Made by a program: the position numbers and the translations under genes. The notes below the pieces were generated by a model. It made no database searches, had not been told where the DNA came from, and worked only from the letters and a program-made list of their open reading frames with translations. From Flavobacteriales bacterium (GTDB lineage Bacteria; Bacteroidota; Bacteroidia; Flavobacteriales_F; PHOS-HE28): DNA of 64,000 nt. The DNA is taken from NCBI GenBank assembly GCA_016788295.1, contig JAEUSY010000026.1, forward strand, positions 1 to 64,000, written 5' to 3'. Positions 1-8,451 of the stretch are shown here, one piece after another; positions within the stretch are counted from its first letter, which is position 1; the number at the start of each line of letters is the position of its first letter.

Positions 1-1120
1 CCGGTGTCGAACACAAAGTCGGGCCAAGGACCTGTTTTGACCATTACATCTCTTGTGGCGATCCCATCTTCTACGTAGAGTCGGTAGCCATCAATGGTGC
101 CTGGAGGTGGTACGGTGCCGATGCCCACTTTGCCATGGATCGATATTCGAATACGCTCAACATCATTGGTGATGATAGAGAGTGGGTGGGAGGTCTTCGT
201 GCCAAGCACGGGTTCTTCCTCCGGACAAAGCAGTGCGAACGAGTTACCACGGGTTTCCCAGTAAGGCCAATACTCCAACTGACGACAGGGGCCGGAAACA
301 GGAGGAAGAACAGGGAACCCACTGCGCAACACGCCATTGCCGTCGAGGTATACGGGCCCGCTATGCAATAACGGGCTGGATACTTTGAGGTCTCCTGTGG
401 AAAGCAGCCTTAAACGTTCCTGCCCATTGCTCTTGAACACCACATCCTGCGCGTCGGCAGTTCCGATGTAGTGGGTGGCCGGGATGGTGCCCGTGTTCCC
501 GTTCATGGTCCAGTCGCTGCGCTCGGGTTGGGTTAGCAGCAGCTTCTGCGAAACCGCCTCGCAGCCATTGGCATCGGTAACCAGCACGGAGTAGGTGAGC
601 GCTCCTAAGGCGCTGCGGTCCTGTGTGGTGGGTCCGTCGTCCCAGGTGTAGCTATAGGGTGGCACACCGTCGGTAACGGTCACATCAATACTGCCATTGA
701 AACAGTTGTAACAGCTGATGTTGTTGCCATCGGGATATTTGAAAGGTTCGGCCCGGAGCGTGAGCTGACCTGGTTCTACAAGGGTAATGTCCAAAGTGGC
801 GCTGAGCCCGTTCGCATCGGCAACCTTCAAGGAATAGTAGCCGGATGCCAGGTCCGCGACATCCTCGGTGTTGGAACCGTTGGACCAGAAGTAGGCGTAA
901 GGTGGGGTGCCGCCACTAACGGTCGCATCAATGCTGCCGTCCTTCTTGCCGAAGCACGAGATGTTGAACCCGTTGTAGTTGGATGCGGAAAGGTTAACGG
1001 TAAGCTGTGCAGAGGTGCCCATGGCCAGTAGGGTGGCGAACACGCCCAAGGCAAGGCGTTCAGCGCTTAGCGGCGTGCGGCGTGCGGCGTGCGGCGTGCG
1101 GCGTGCTTGATCGTTTGCAT
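1..1120 (-). CDS. SprB-repeat surface protein, partial (C-terminus outside window), start out of frame
   Basis: N-terminal ~350 codons of a secreted protein that runs off the left edge without a stop. Read downward from about 1070 the frame gives a signal-peptide core LALGVFATLLAMGTSAQ, then two SprB-like repeats (SCFGKKDGSID with GGTPPYAYFWSNG, then SCYNCFNGSID with DGVPPYSYTWDDG), then a stretch like tail-fibre proteins of Bacteroidota (KVGIGTVPPPG, DGYRLYVEDGIATRD, WPDFVFDTG). The natural ATG at 1120-1118 (MQTIK, then R-rich) is one frame off, because the 5-copy heptamer at 1071-1105 leads it to a TAA at 1070-1068 region; three or six copies would join it to the signal peptide. No ATG, GTG or TTG lies in frame between the upstream TGA (about 1159) and the repeat; a TTG at 1049 would give a signal peptide without positive charges. 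Coding is clear; the start and the on/off state are inferred. Confidence 0.75.
1071..1105. repeat. Heptanucleotide tandem repeat, five copies
   Basis: Five perfect copies of cggcgtg (cacgccg on the minus strand), lying between the ATG at 1120 and the signal-peptide codons of the minus-strand surface-protein gene. A 7-bp unit shifts the frame by one for each copy gained or lost, so copy number decides whether the ATG is joined to the protein. Confidence 0.9.
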
Positions 1121-1379
1121 AGGAACGAATTTGAAGCTTATGGCGGGCATTTCCAAATGACGATCGTCAGGTTTGTTGTGCTCCCTGTCCGCGCGGTATG
1201 GGTGCCAGTCCATTCCGGGTCATCACATTGTGGGTCGCCGTTCGTCGTTCTTCCATCGGTAGTTTCAGCTTCCACAGTGGTTCCTCCGGCCGCCCCCTCC
1301 CTTGCCTCGCATGCACGGTCCATTGTTCCACTGTCCCGCTCCGTTGTTCGGCTTGTCGCATCCATTTCTTCCCTCGCCG

Positions 1380-1520
1380 CCAGACAAGATCTCCTCGCAC
1401 CTGCAATCACGTCAGTTCACGCGGCGTGAACGCGGGTATGCGCGTCGTGTTCCAAGGTTGCCGCCTCGTGTGTTCGGCCACACACCTGACAAGATCTCGG
1501 TGCAGCTGCAATTGTTTCAG
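1380..1520. repeat. Pair of imperfect 36-bp direct repeats
   Basis: Copy 1 is 1380-1415 and copy 2 is 1485-1520, 105 bp apart. They share gacaagatctc, gca, ctgcaat and tcag in identical spacing. Function unknown. Confidence 0.6.
1415..1431. promoter_or_regulatory. 17-bp palindrome, possible operator
   Basis: GTTCACGC G GCGTGAAC is a perfect inverted repeat with a one-base centre, 218 bp before the toxin-antitoxin start. It could bind a dimeric regulator, but the distance makes a role in toxin-antitoxin autoregulation doubtful. Confidence 0.35.
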
Positions 1521-1604
1521 GCGCACAGGTCATTTCCGGGTTTAACGCATCGTGTGTTTCCCTCGCCGCCCTCTTGGATCCCGCGATCGGCGCGGATCAC
1601 TGAC

Positions 1605-1612
1605 TATCTTTG
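1605..1612 (+). promoter_or_regulatory. -7 promoter box TATCTTTG (antitoxin-toxin)
   Basis: Matches the Bacteroidota TAnnTTTG element 37 nt before the start at 1650. No TTG-type -33 element is found at the usual spacing. Confidence 0.45.
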
Positions 1613-1649
1613 AAAGACAATTAGCCTTCGTTACACCACTGCGCAACCC

Positions 1650-1850
1650 ATGAGCACCAAGGAACTGAAGGAAAAAATGCTGGCGCGGATAAAGGATATT
1701 CCTGATCAGGCCCCCCCGAGCATGGTGCAGCACGTGCTTGACGCCATTGAAGAACTGGCCAAGGGAGAGAAGATCTCCATGGACCGGATGGCCCGCTTCC
1801 TGCGCAACATGGAGGAGGACAAGGAACTACTGCAGCGGCTGGCCCAATGA
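1650..1850 (+). CDS. Small antitoxin-like protein upstream of Doc toxin
   Basis: A 66-aa charged helical protein (starts MSTKELKEKMLARI, ends KELLQRLAQ) whose stop overlaps the start of the Doc-type gene by 4 nt (ATGA), so the two are probably translationally coupled. Position and size fit the antitoxin of a type II toxin-antitoxin module. The sequence has no clear AbrB, Phd or ribbon-helix-helix motif visible by eye. The pattern IEELAKGEKISMDRMARFLR resembles small acidic antidotes that sit before Fic/Doc genes. The role is inferred from context; the reading frame itself is well supported by the overlap. Confidence 0.65.
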   Translation: MSTKELKEKMLARIKDIPDQAPPSMVQHVLDAIEELAKGEKISMDRMARFLRNMEEDKELLQRLAQ

Positions 1851-2227
1851 TCGGGCGTGATGAGGCGCTGTTCTATCATCGCGAACTGGTGCGCCGGTTC
1901 GGTGGTGCCGATGGTGTTCGTGATGAGGGCGTGTTGGACGCCAGCCTGAACAGACCATACGCTACATTCGGAGGAGAGGATCTGTTCCCTGGCCCGGAGG
2001 ATAAAGCGGCTGCCCTTATGCACGGCATTATCACGGGGCACCCGTTCATTGATGGCAACAAACGCACCGGCTATGCCTTGGCTCGCTTGATCCTGCAGGA
2101 TGAGGGCCTTGATATCCAAGCATCACAAGAGGAGAAATACGACCTCGTGATCCGCGTGGCCACCGGTGAACTGGACGTGGATGGCGTGCGCCGCTGGTTG
2201 CAGGAGCGCGTGGTTCCCCTACGGTGA
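1847..2227 (+). CDS. doc: Doc-type Fic-domain toxin (death-on-curing family)
   Basis: A 126-aa protein, the usual length of Doc. The Fic core motif HPFIDGNKRTG is at residues 65-75. A lysine follows GN where AMP-transferring Fic proteins have glycine; in phage P1 Doc this lysine form phosphorylates EF-Tu and stops translation. The N-terminal LYHRELVRRFGG-like segment and the GVLDASLNRP segment are also typical of the family. It is coupled to the 66-aa gene before it. It is chromosomal, with no plasmid or phage genes nearby. Family assignment is firm; the target is inferred from the family. Confidence 0.88.
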   Translation: MIGRDEALFYHRELVRRFGGADGVRDEGVLDASLNRPYATFGGEDLFPGPEDKAAALMHGIITGHPFIDGNKRTGYALARLILQDEGLDIQASQEEKYDLVIRVATGELDVDGVRRWLQERVVPLR

Positions 2228-2241
2228 TCCAAGCACATCCC

Positions 2242-2266
2242 GTGCCCTGAGGCTCTCGAAGGGCAC
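2242..2266. repeat. Palindromic element between doc and lepA (possible two-way terminator)
   Basis: GTGCCCT (2242-2248) pairs with AGGGCAC (2260-2266); the loop holds GAG..CTC, which can extend the stem. It lies in the 41-bp gap between convergent genes. Sixteen bases, gaggctctcgaagggc, recur exactly at 47694-47709, showing that it belongs to a dispersed family. Confidence 0.75.
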
Positions 2267-2268
2267 TC

Positions 2269-4056
<1,788 letters not shown>

Positions 4057-4107
4057 GGGTCTCTACGGGCGGGCCACCCCCAAGGGCAGGGGTTTTCCAA
4101 AGGAGCG

Positions 4108-4115
4108 CAAAAGTA
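4108..4115 (-). promoter_or_regulatory. -7 promoter box TACTTTTG (lepA)
   Basis: The minus-strand TAnnTTTG match is 51 nt before the lepA ATG, in the divergent region shared with the sigma-factor gene. Confidence 0.4.
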
Positions 4116-4222
4116 GCCGATCGGACGGCGCGGCCGGAGGTTGCCGTAACTTGCAAAGGCGCACGGGATCGGGGCTTCAGGCAACTATTCCCGCGCCGAT
4201 CGCATCATATCCCACGGACGCC

Positions 4223-4780
4223 ATGACGGACGAACAACTGGTGAACGGCTGCTTGAAGGGCGACCCCATCGCACAAAAGGCGCTGTATCAGCAGTTTGCA
4301 AGGAAGATGATGAGCATCTGTATGCGCTACGCGAACAACAGGGACCAAGCCCAGGACATGCTCCAGGACGGCTTCGTGAAGGTGTTCCAGAAGGTGGACC
4401 ACTTCCGGGGTGATGGTCCGCTGGGCGGTTGGATCGCGCGCACCATGGTGAACACGGCCTTGGACCACATCCGTCGCAACAAGCCTTACGACCACAGTCT
4501 GGACCTTACCGAGGCCGAGCACCTGCACCAGGAGGATGAGCAAGTGCTCTCTTCCATGAGCACCGATGAGCTGATGGCCTTGATCCAGGCGCTGCCGGTG
4601 GGCTACCGAACGGTGTTCAACCTCTTCGTCATCGAAGGCTACGCTCATAAGGAGATCGCCGATATGCTGGGCATTTCGGAGAACACCTCGAAATCACAGT
4701 TCATGAAGGCGCGGGGCTACCTGCGCAAGCTGCTGCCTGCAACGGTGGCGGCCAGTTATGGAATGGACCATGAAGGATAA
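4223..4780 (+). CDS. ECF RNA polymerase sigma factor
   Basis: A 185-aa sigma-70 family member with only the two ECF domains: sigma-2 at about residues 20-85 (ARKMMSICMRYANNRDQAQD, MLQDGFVKVFQKV) and sigma-4 at about 115-172 (LPVGYRTVFNLFVIEGYAHK, EIADMLGISENTSKSQF, the helix-turn-helix). The ATG at 4223 gives the usual MTDEQLVNGCLKGD start. The 3' end overlaps the start of the next gene, the normal arrangement of an ECF factor with its membrane-bound partner. Genes it controls cannot be read from the sequence; nearby T9SS cargo genes are candidates. Confidence 0.93.
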   Translation: MTDEQLVNGCLKGDPIAQKALYQQFARKMMSICMRYANNRDQAQDMLQDGFVKVFQKVDHFRGDGPLGGWIARTMVNTALDHIRRNKPYDHSLDLTEAEHLHQEDEQVLSSMSTDELMALIQALPVGYRTVFNLFVIEGYAHKEIADMLGISENTSKSQFMKARGYLRKLLPATVAASYGMDHEG

Positions 4781-5813
4781 CCTACAGCACCTGTTCCGCG
4801 ACCGGTTCCAGGGCCATGAGGCGCCGGTGGACCCAAGTGCGTGGCAGGCCATACAGGGCCAGCTGGCCGCATCGGCCCCCGCAGCCGACGGCTTGAACGA
4901 CCTGTTCCGCGAGCGCTTCTCGGGCCACGAGATGGAAGTGGACCCTTCGGTATGGCAAGGGGTGAGCAGCCAGTTGGGCCACACGGCCGCCGCAGGGGCG
5001 GGGGCCAGCGCCACGGTGTGGGGTTGGGTGGCCGCCGCCACGGGCGCAGTGGTGATCACTGCCGCTGCACTGCTTTGGGCCAATGACGAGCCCGCCCAGA
5101 TGACCGCCGCCTTGCCTCAGGCCCAAGTGATCGAGGAACCGGTACAGGTGGATGCAGCGCCGAAAGGCGAGAACGGAACGACCACGGGACCTGCGGCCAT
5201 TGCTCCACAAACACCTGCACAGAGCGGACCTGAGGTTGTCGCTACCAACAGTGCCTTGGCACAGCGGGCGACCGGGGTCGATGGAGAAGGTCCTAGTGTA
5301 GACCGGACCTCTACAGCTTCTTCTTCGAAACCGGCCTCGCCAACGATGATGAATGTTGAGCCCGCCACAGGGCCGCAATTGGTGAACGGCACGGACAAGG
5401 TGGAGCGCATCCTTCAGGCCCTGGCTGAGCAAGCCAAGGTGGAGGCGCCCGAACTACAGGTCGCTCCACCGGTGCAACCTGCTGCCAATGAACCGGAAGA
5501 ATCCATCCCCTTTGATGTTGAACGACCCAGTTCGGATATGCCCAAGTTGTTCATTCCCAACGTGTTCACCCCGAACAACGATGGCGTGAACGATACGTTC
5601 AAGGTGGAGGGAGAAGGCTTTGCGCGGGTGCTTGTGAAGGTGTTCGCCATGAAGAACAACCAACTGGTGTTCAGCACCAGCAACGGCGAAGCATGGACCG
5701 GAGCCAATTGTGAGGATGGCATTTATCTCGTTGCGGTCGAGGCGCTAACGCACGATGGCCGGTCGGTGACCGAAGGCAAGGTGGTTTGGCTGAACCCCCC
5801 CATGACGCGTTAA
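4770..5813 (+). CDS. Anti-sigma-like membrane protein with duplicated N-terminal module and T9SS-like C-terminal domain
   Basis: 347 aa counted from the ATG at 4770 (another in-frame ATG is at 4758; both overlap the sigma gene). Two copies of a ~28-residue module: LFRDRFQGHEAPVDPSAWQA at about 8-27 and LFRERFSGHEMEVDPSVWQG at 45-64. This F..RF..HE..VDP..W motif is common at the start of proteins encoded directly after Bacteroidota ECF sigma genes. One membrane segment at about 82-103 (WGWVAAATGAVVITAAALLW), a long A/P/T-rich linker, then IPNVFTPNNDGVNDTF at about 261 and a degenerate type B sorting domain that lacks FNRWGQ. There is no N-terminal signal peptide, so the segment should act as an anchor with the C-terminus in the periplasm. 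The anti-sigma role is inferred from context and motif. Confidence 0.75.
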   Translation: MKDNLQHLFRDRFQGHEAPVDPSAWQAIQGQLAASAPAADGLNDLFRERFSGHEMEVDPSVWQGVSSQLGHTAAAGAGASATVWGWVAAATGAVVITAAALLWANDEPAQMTAALPQAQVIEEPVQVDAAPKGENGTTTGPAAIAPQTPAQSGPEVVATNSALAQRATGVDGEGPSVDRTSTASSSKPASPTMMNVEPATGPQLVNGTDKVERILQALAEQAKVEAPELQVAPPVQPAANEPEESIPFDVERPSSDMPKLFIPNVFTPNNDGVNDTFKVEGEGFARVLVKVFAMKNNQLVFSTSNGEAWTGANCEDGIYLVAVEALTHDGRSVTEGKVVWLNPPMTR

Positions 5814-5835
5814 GCTCCCTGCCAAGCGAGAAATG

Positions 5836-5843
5836 TAGATTTG
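5836..5843 (+). promoter_or_regulatory. -7 promoter box TAGATTTG
   Basis: TAnnTTTG match in the 100-bp gap after the anti-sigma-like gene, 70 nt before the CUB/PKD adhesin start. It would allow transcription separate from the sigma operon. Confidence 0.35.
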
Positions 5844-5913
5844 GCGGCCTTGCTCAGGTGAATGTCTTTTTGTGCGCCTTGAGCAATTGATGGTCGGTAC
5901 CAAGGATAGAACG

Positions 5914-8400
5914 ATGCGAATGAACATGTTGAAGCAGTTTTTGGTAGGCCTTGGATTGGCCGCCTCCATGGGTTTGAACGCCCAGGTGTACACGATGGCC
6001 GATGGCAGTGTGACCGCTTGCGGCGGTGCATTCGTGGACAGCGGAGGTGAGGGAGCCAGCGGATATCAGAACAACGAGAACTACACCACCACGATCTGCC
6101 CTGATGGTAGCGGAGGACCTGCGATCTCGCTTCAGTTCATCACCTTCACGCTGAGCACTGCCGGTTCAGAACCAGGTGATGTCTTGTTCATTTACGATGG
6201 TCCGGATATTTCCTACCCGCTGATCGGGCAATGGACCGGCACCGATTCGCCCGGAATCATCTCCGCTTCATTCACCAATCCTACTGGCTGTCTGACCTTG
6301 GTATTCGTGAGCAATGAAACGGGTACGGGTGTTTTCTCCTCACTGCTTACGTGTTACCAGCCTTGCCAGCCCCCCTTGGCCGAAGCCACGGTGGGCGAGG
6401 CCATTCCGGCCCTGATCTGCCAGAACGAGGTGATCACCTTCAACGCTTCGGCATCCTCTGCGGCATCCGGCTTCAGCATTGTGGAGTATGCGTGGGATTT
6501 CGATGACGGCACGACGGACAACACCTCGGGCTCCATTGTGCAACACTCGTTCCCCACGCCCGGCGAGTATGTGGTACAAGTAACGGTGACCGACGATAAC
6601 GGTTGCCAGAGCAACAACCTTGTGGACCTTCAGTTGCTGGTCAGCACTACGCCCATTTTCGCAGGCACCACGCCCAGCACGGTGATCTGCCAGGGCGACG
6701 TTGTGAACCTAACGGGCGTGGCCACGCCGGTCACCTGGTCGGCCATACCCGAAGCCAATTTCGGCGATGGAATCTATCTGCCTGACCAACAGGGTGTGCC
6801 GTTCAACAGTACGCTCACGTTCGAAGGGTTTTCTCCTGGCGCTACGTTGACCGACATTGCCGATCTTACCTCGGTCTGTGTATCCATGGAGCACAGCTTC
6901 ATGGGCGATCTGGTCATTTACCTCACTTGTCCCAATGGCCAGTCGGTCACCTTCCACCAGCAGGGGGGGGCTGGGACTTTCATCGGCGGTGCATTGGATG
7001 GTGAGACAGTTCCTCCCAGTCCGGGGGAATGCTGGGATTACTGCTTCAGCCCGTTCGCAACGAATGGCACGTGGGAAGATAACGCCGGTGGCACTATCCC
7101 TGCGGGTACCTATGAGAGCGTGCAACCCATGAGCCAACTGGTGGGGTGCCCCCTTAACGGCACGTGGACCTTTACTGTGGTGGACCAATGGAGCATAGAC
7201 GACGGTTTCCTTTGCTCATGGGAGTTGAACTTCAACCCTTCGTTGTACCCTGACCTCACCGAGTACACCCCAGCGCTGGGCCTTTCTTCCTTGGATTCGA
7301 CCTATTGGACCGGGACCGGGTTTGTGCCTGGCGCCACTCCTGCCACTGGTGTTGCCGCTCCTTCAGAGCCGGGTGTGTACCCTTACATTTTCACGGTAAC
7401 GGACAACTTTGGTTGTTCTTACGATACGACCATCACCATCACGGTGAATCCTTCACCGCAGGCGCCAATACTGATCACTGGTGACAACCTGATCTGCGAG
7501 GATGGTATTGCCTACCTGAACGCACCTGCCGGTTTTGATACCTACCTCTGGTCGCCGAACGGTGCTGTTGGTTCGAACGTGAACGTGGGTGCTGGCACCT
7601 ACACCGTCACCGTGGCCTATGGCAATTGTCCGTTGACATCAGACCCCTTCACGGTTAACCTATCGCCCAACCCGGACCCGGTGATCACGGGCCTTGATTT
7701 CAGTTGTGGCGGAGTGCCGGTTGTCCTTTCCACCACGGAGACCTATCCGAACTACCTCTGGTCCACCAATGCCACCTCGTCCACCATCAACGCCACTACG
7801 GGCACCTACACAGTAACCGTTACCAGCGCCGATGGATGCACAGGGATTTCCGACCCTTTCAGCGTGGTAGTGGCAAATAACCCAACTGCTGCCTTTGTGT
7901 ATGATCCGCTTACGCCTGTGCCCATGGGGACCACGGTCGCCTTTACGGACCAGAGCAATGGAAATGGCAGTCCGCTGGATACATGGACCTGGAGTTTTGG
8001 TGATGAAGGAGCCACCAGTGGATCACAATCGCCTGCCTACACATACGAGGACCCAGGCACCTACGAGATCACACTTACGGTCGTGAATGATGCTGGCTGC
8101 ATGGATGAGGTGACCACCTACATCGTGGTGTTCCCGCCGGAGATCAATATCCCGAACGTGTTCACGCCCAACGGCGACGGCAACAACGAGACCTTCAACA
8201 TCACGAACATCGAGTTCTGGAACAACACCGTGAAGATCTTCAACCGGTGGGGTCAGGTGGTATACGAGGCGAAGAACTACCGCAGTCAGTGGAAGGGCAA
8301 GGACAACTCGGGCAACGATCTGTCCGATGGGACCTACTACTACGAGGTGGTGCTGAGCAACAACAAGGCCTACACGGGCCACGTAACGCTGCTTCGCTAA
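5914..8400 (+). CDS. T9SS-secreted multidomain adhesin (CUB, PKD, P-domain, type B sorting domain)
   Basis: 828 aa from the ATG at 5914, chosen because it gives a clean signal peptide (MRMNMLKQFLVGLGLAASMG, cleavage near LNAQ). Order: a CUB-like domain (PGDVLFIYDGPD, TGCLTLVFVSNETG), a PKD domain (VEYAWDFDDGTTDNTSG), a proprotein-convertase P-like domain (SVCVSMEHSFMGDLVIYLTC, GTWTFTVVDQWSIDDG), Ig-like repeats starting LICEDG or SCGGVPVVLSTTE, a second PKD domain (TWTWSFGDEGATSG) and the T9SS type B signal (IPNVFTPNGDGNNETFNI, FNRWGQVVYEAKNYRSQWKG). Probably anchored at the cell surface, binding protein or glycan. Its last ~300 residues are closely related to those of the next gene. Confidence 0.9.
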   Translation: MRMNMLKQFLVGLGLAASMGLNAQVYTMADGSVTACGGAFVDSGGEGASGYQNNENYTTTICPDGSGGPAISLQFITFTLSTAGSEPGDVLFIYDGPDISYPLIGQWTGTDSPGIISASFTNPTGCLTLVFVSNETGTGVFSSLLTCYQPCQPPLAEATVGEAIPALICQNEVITFNASASSAASGFSIVEYAWDFDDGTTDNTSGSIVQHSFPTPGEYVVQVTVTDDNGCQSNNLVDLQLLVSTTPIFAGTTPSTVICQGDVVNLTGVATPVTWSAIPEANFGDGIYLPDQQGVPFNSTLTFEGFSPGATLTDIADLTSVCVSMEHSFMGDLVIYLTCPNGQSVTFHQQGGAGTFIGGALDGETVPPSPGECWDYCFSPFATNGTWEDNAGGTIPAGTYESVQPMSQLVGCPLNGTWTFTVVDQWSIDDGFLCSWELNFNPSLYPDLTEYTPALGLSSLDSTYWTGTGFVPGATPATGVAAPSEPGVYPYIFTVTDNFGCSYDTTITITVNPSPQAPILITGDNLICEDGIAYLNAPAGFDTYLWSPNGAVGSNVNVGAGTYTVTVAYGNCPLTSDPFTVNLSPNPDPVITGLDFSCGGVPVVLSTTETYPNYLWSTNATSSTINATTGTYTVTVTSADGCTGISDPFSVVVANNPTAAFVYDPLTPVPMGTTVAFTDQSNGNGSPLDTWTWSFGDEGATSGSQSPAYTYEDPGTYEITLTVVNDAGCMDEVTTYIVVFPPEINIPNVFTPNGDGNNETFNITNIEFWNNTVKIFNRWGQVVYEAKNYRSQWKGKDNSGNDLSDGTYYYEVVLSNNKAYTGHVTLLR

Positions 8401-8439
8401 GGCAAAGGGCCCTGTGGCCGAGAAAAGGCCGATCCGCAG

Positions 8440-8447
8440 TAAGTTTG
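8440..8447 (+). promoter_or_regulatory. -7 promoter box TAAGTTTG, 4 nt before start codon
   Basis: TAnnTTTG match ending 4 nt before the ATG at 8452. If used, the transcript would begin at or next to the start codon (leaderless). Confidence 0.5.
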
Positions 8448-8451
8448 GGAC

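Larger units (their letters stand above)
1121..1649. other. Gene-free stretch with imperfect repeats
   Basis: About 530 bases between the divergent surface-protein gene and the toxin-antitoxin pair. No convincing coding frame was found: open frames exist on both strands, but their translations are low-complexity and match no family I recognise. It holds a 36-bp imperfect direct repeat (1380-1415 and 1485-1520, 27 of 36 identical), an exact 13-mer ttccctcgccgcc at 1369-1381 and 1558-1570, a palindrome at 1415-1431, and a -7 box at 1605-1612. It could be a regulatory region or the remnant of a decayed element. Confidence 0.6.

Noticed and set aside
1007..1429. Plus-strand open frame through the heptamer repeat
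   Set aside because: Its repeated VRRAACG segment is only the heptamer read on the wrong strand; it overlaps the clear minus-strand SprB-repeat coding frame.
4755..4769. Start of the anti-sigma-like gene at 4758
   Set aside because: Both in-frame ATGs are possible, but the one at 4770 places the first module near the N-terminus and needs a shorter overlap with the sigma gene; kept as an alternative only.
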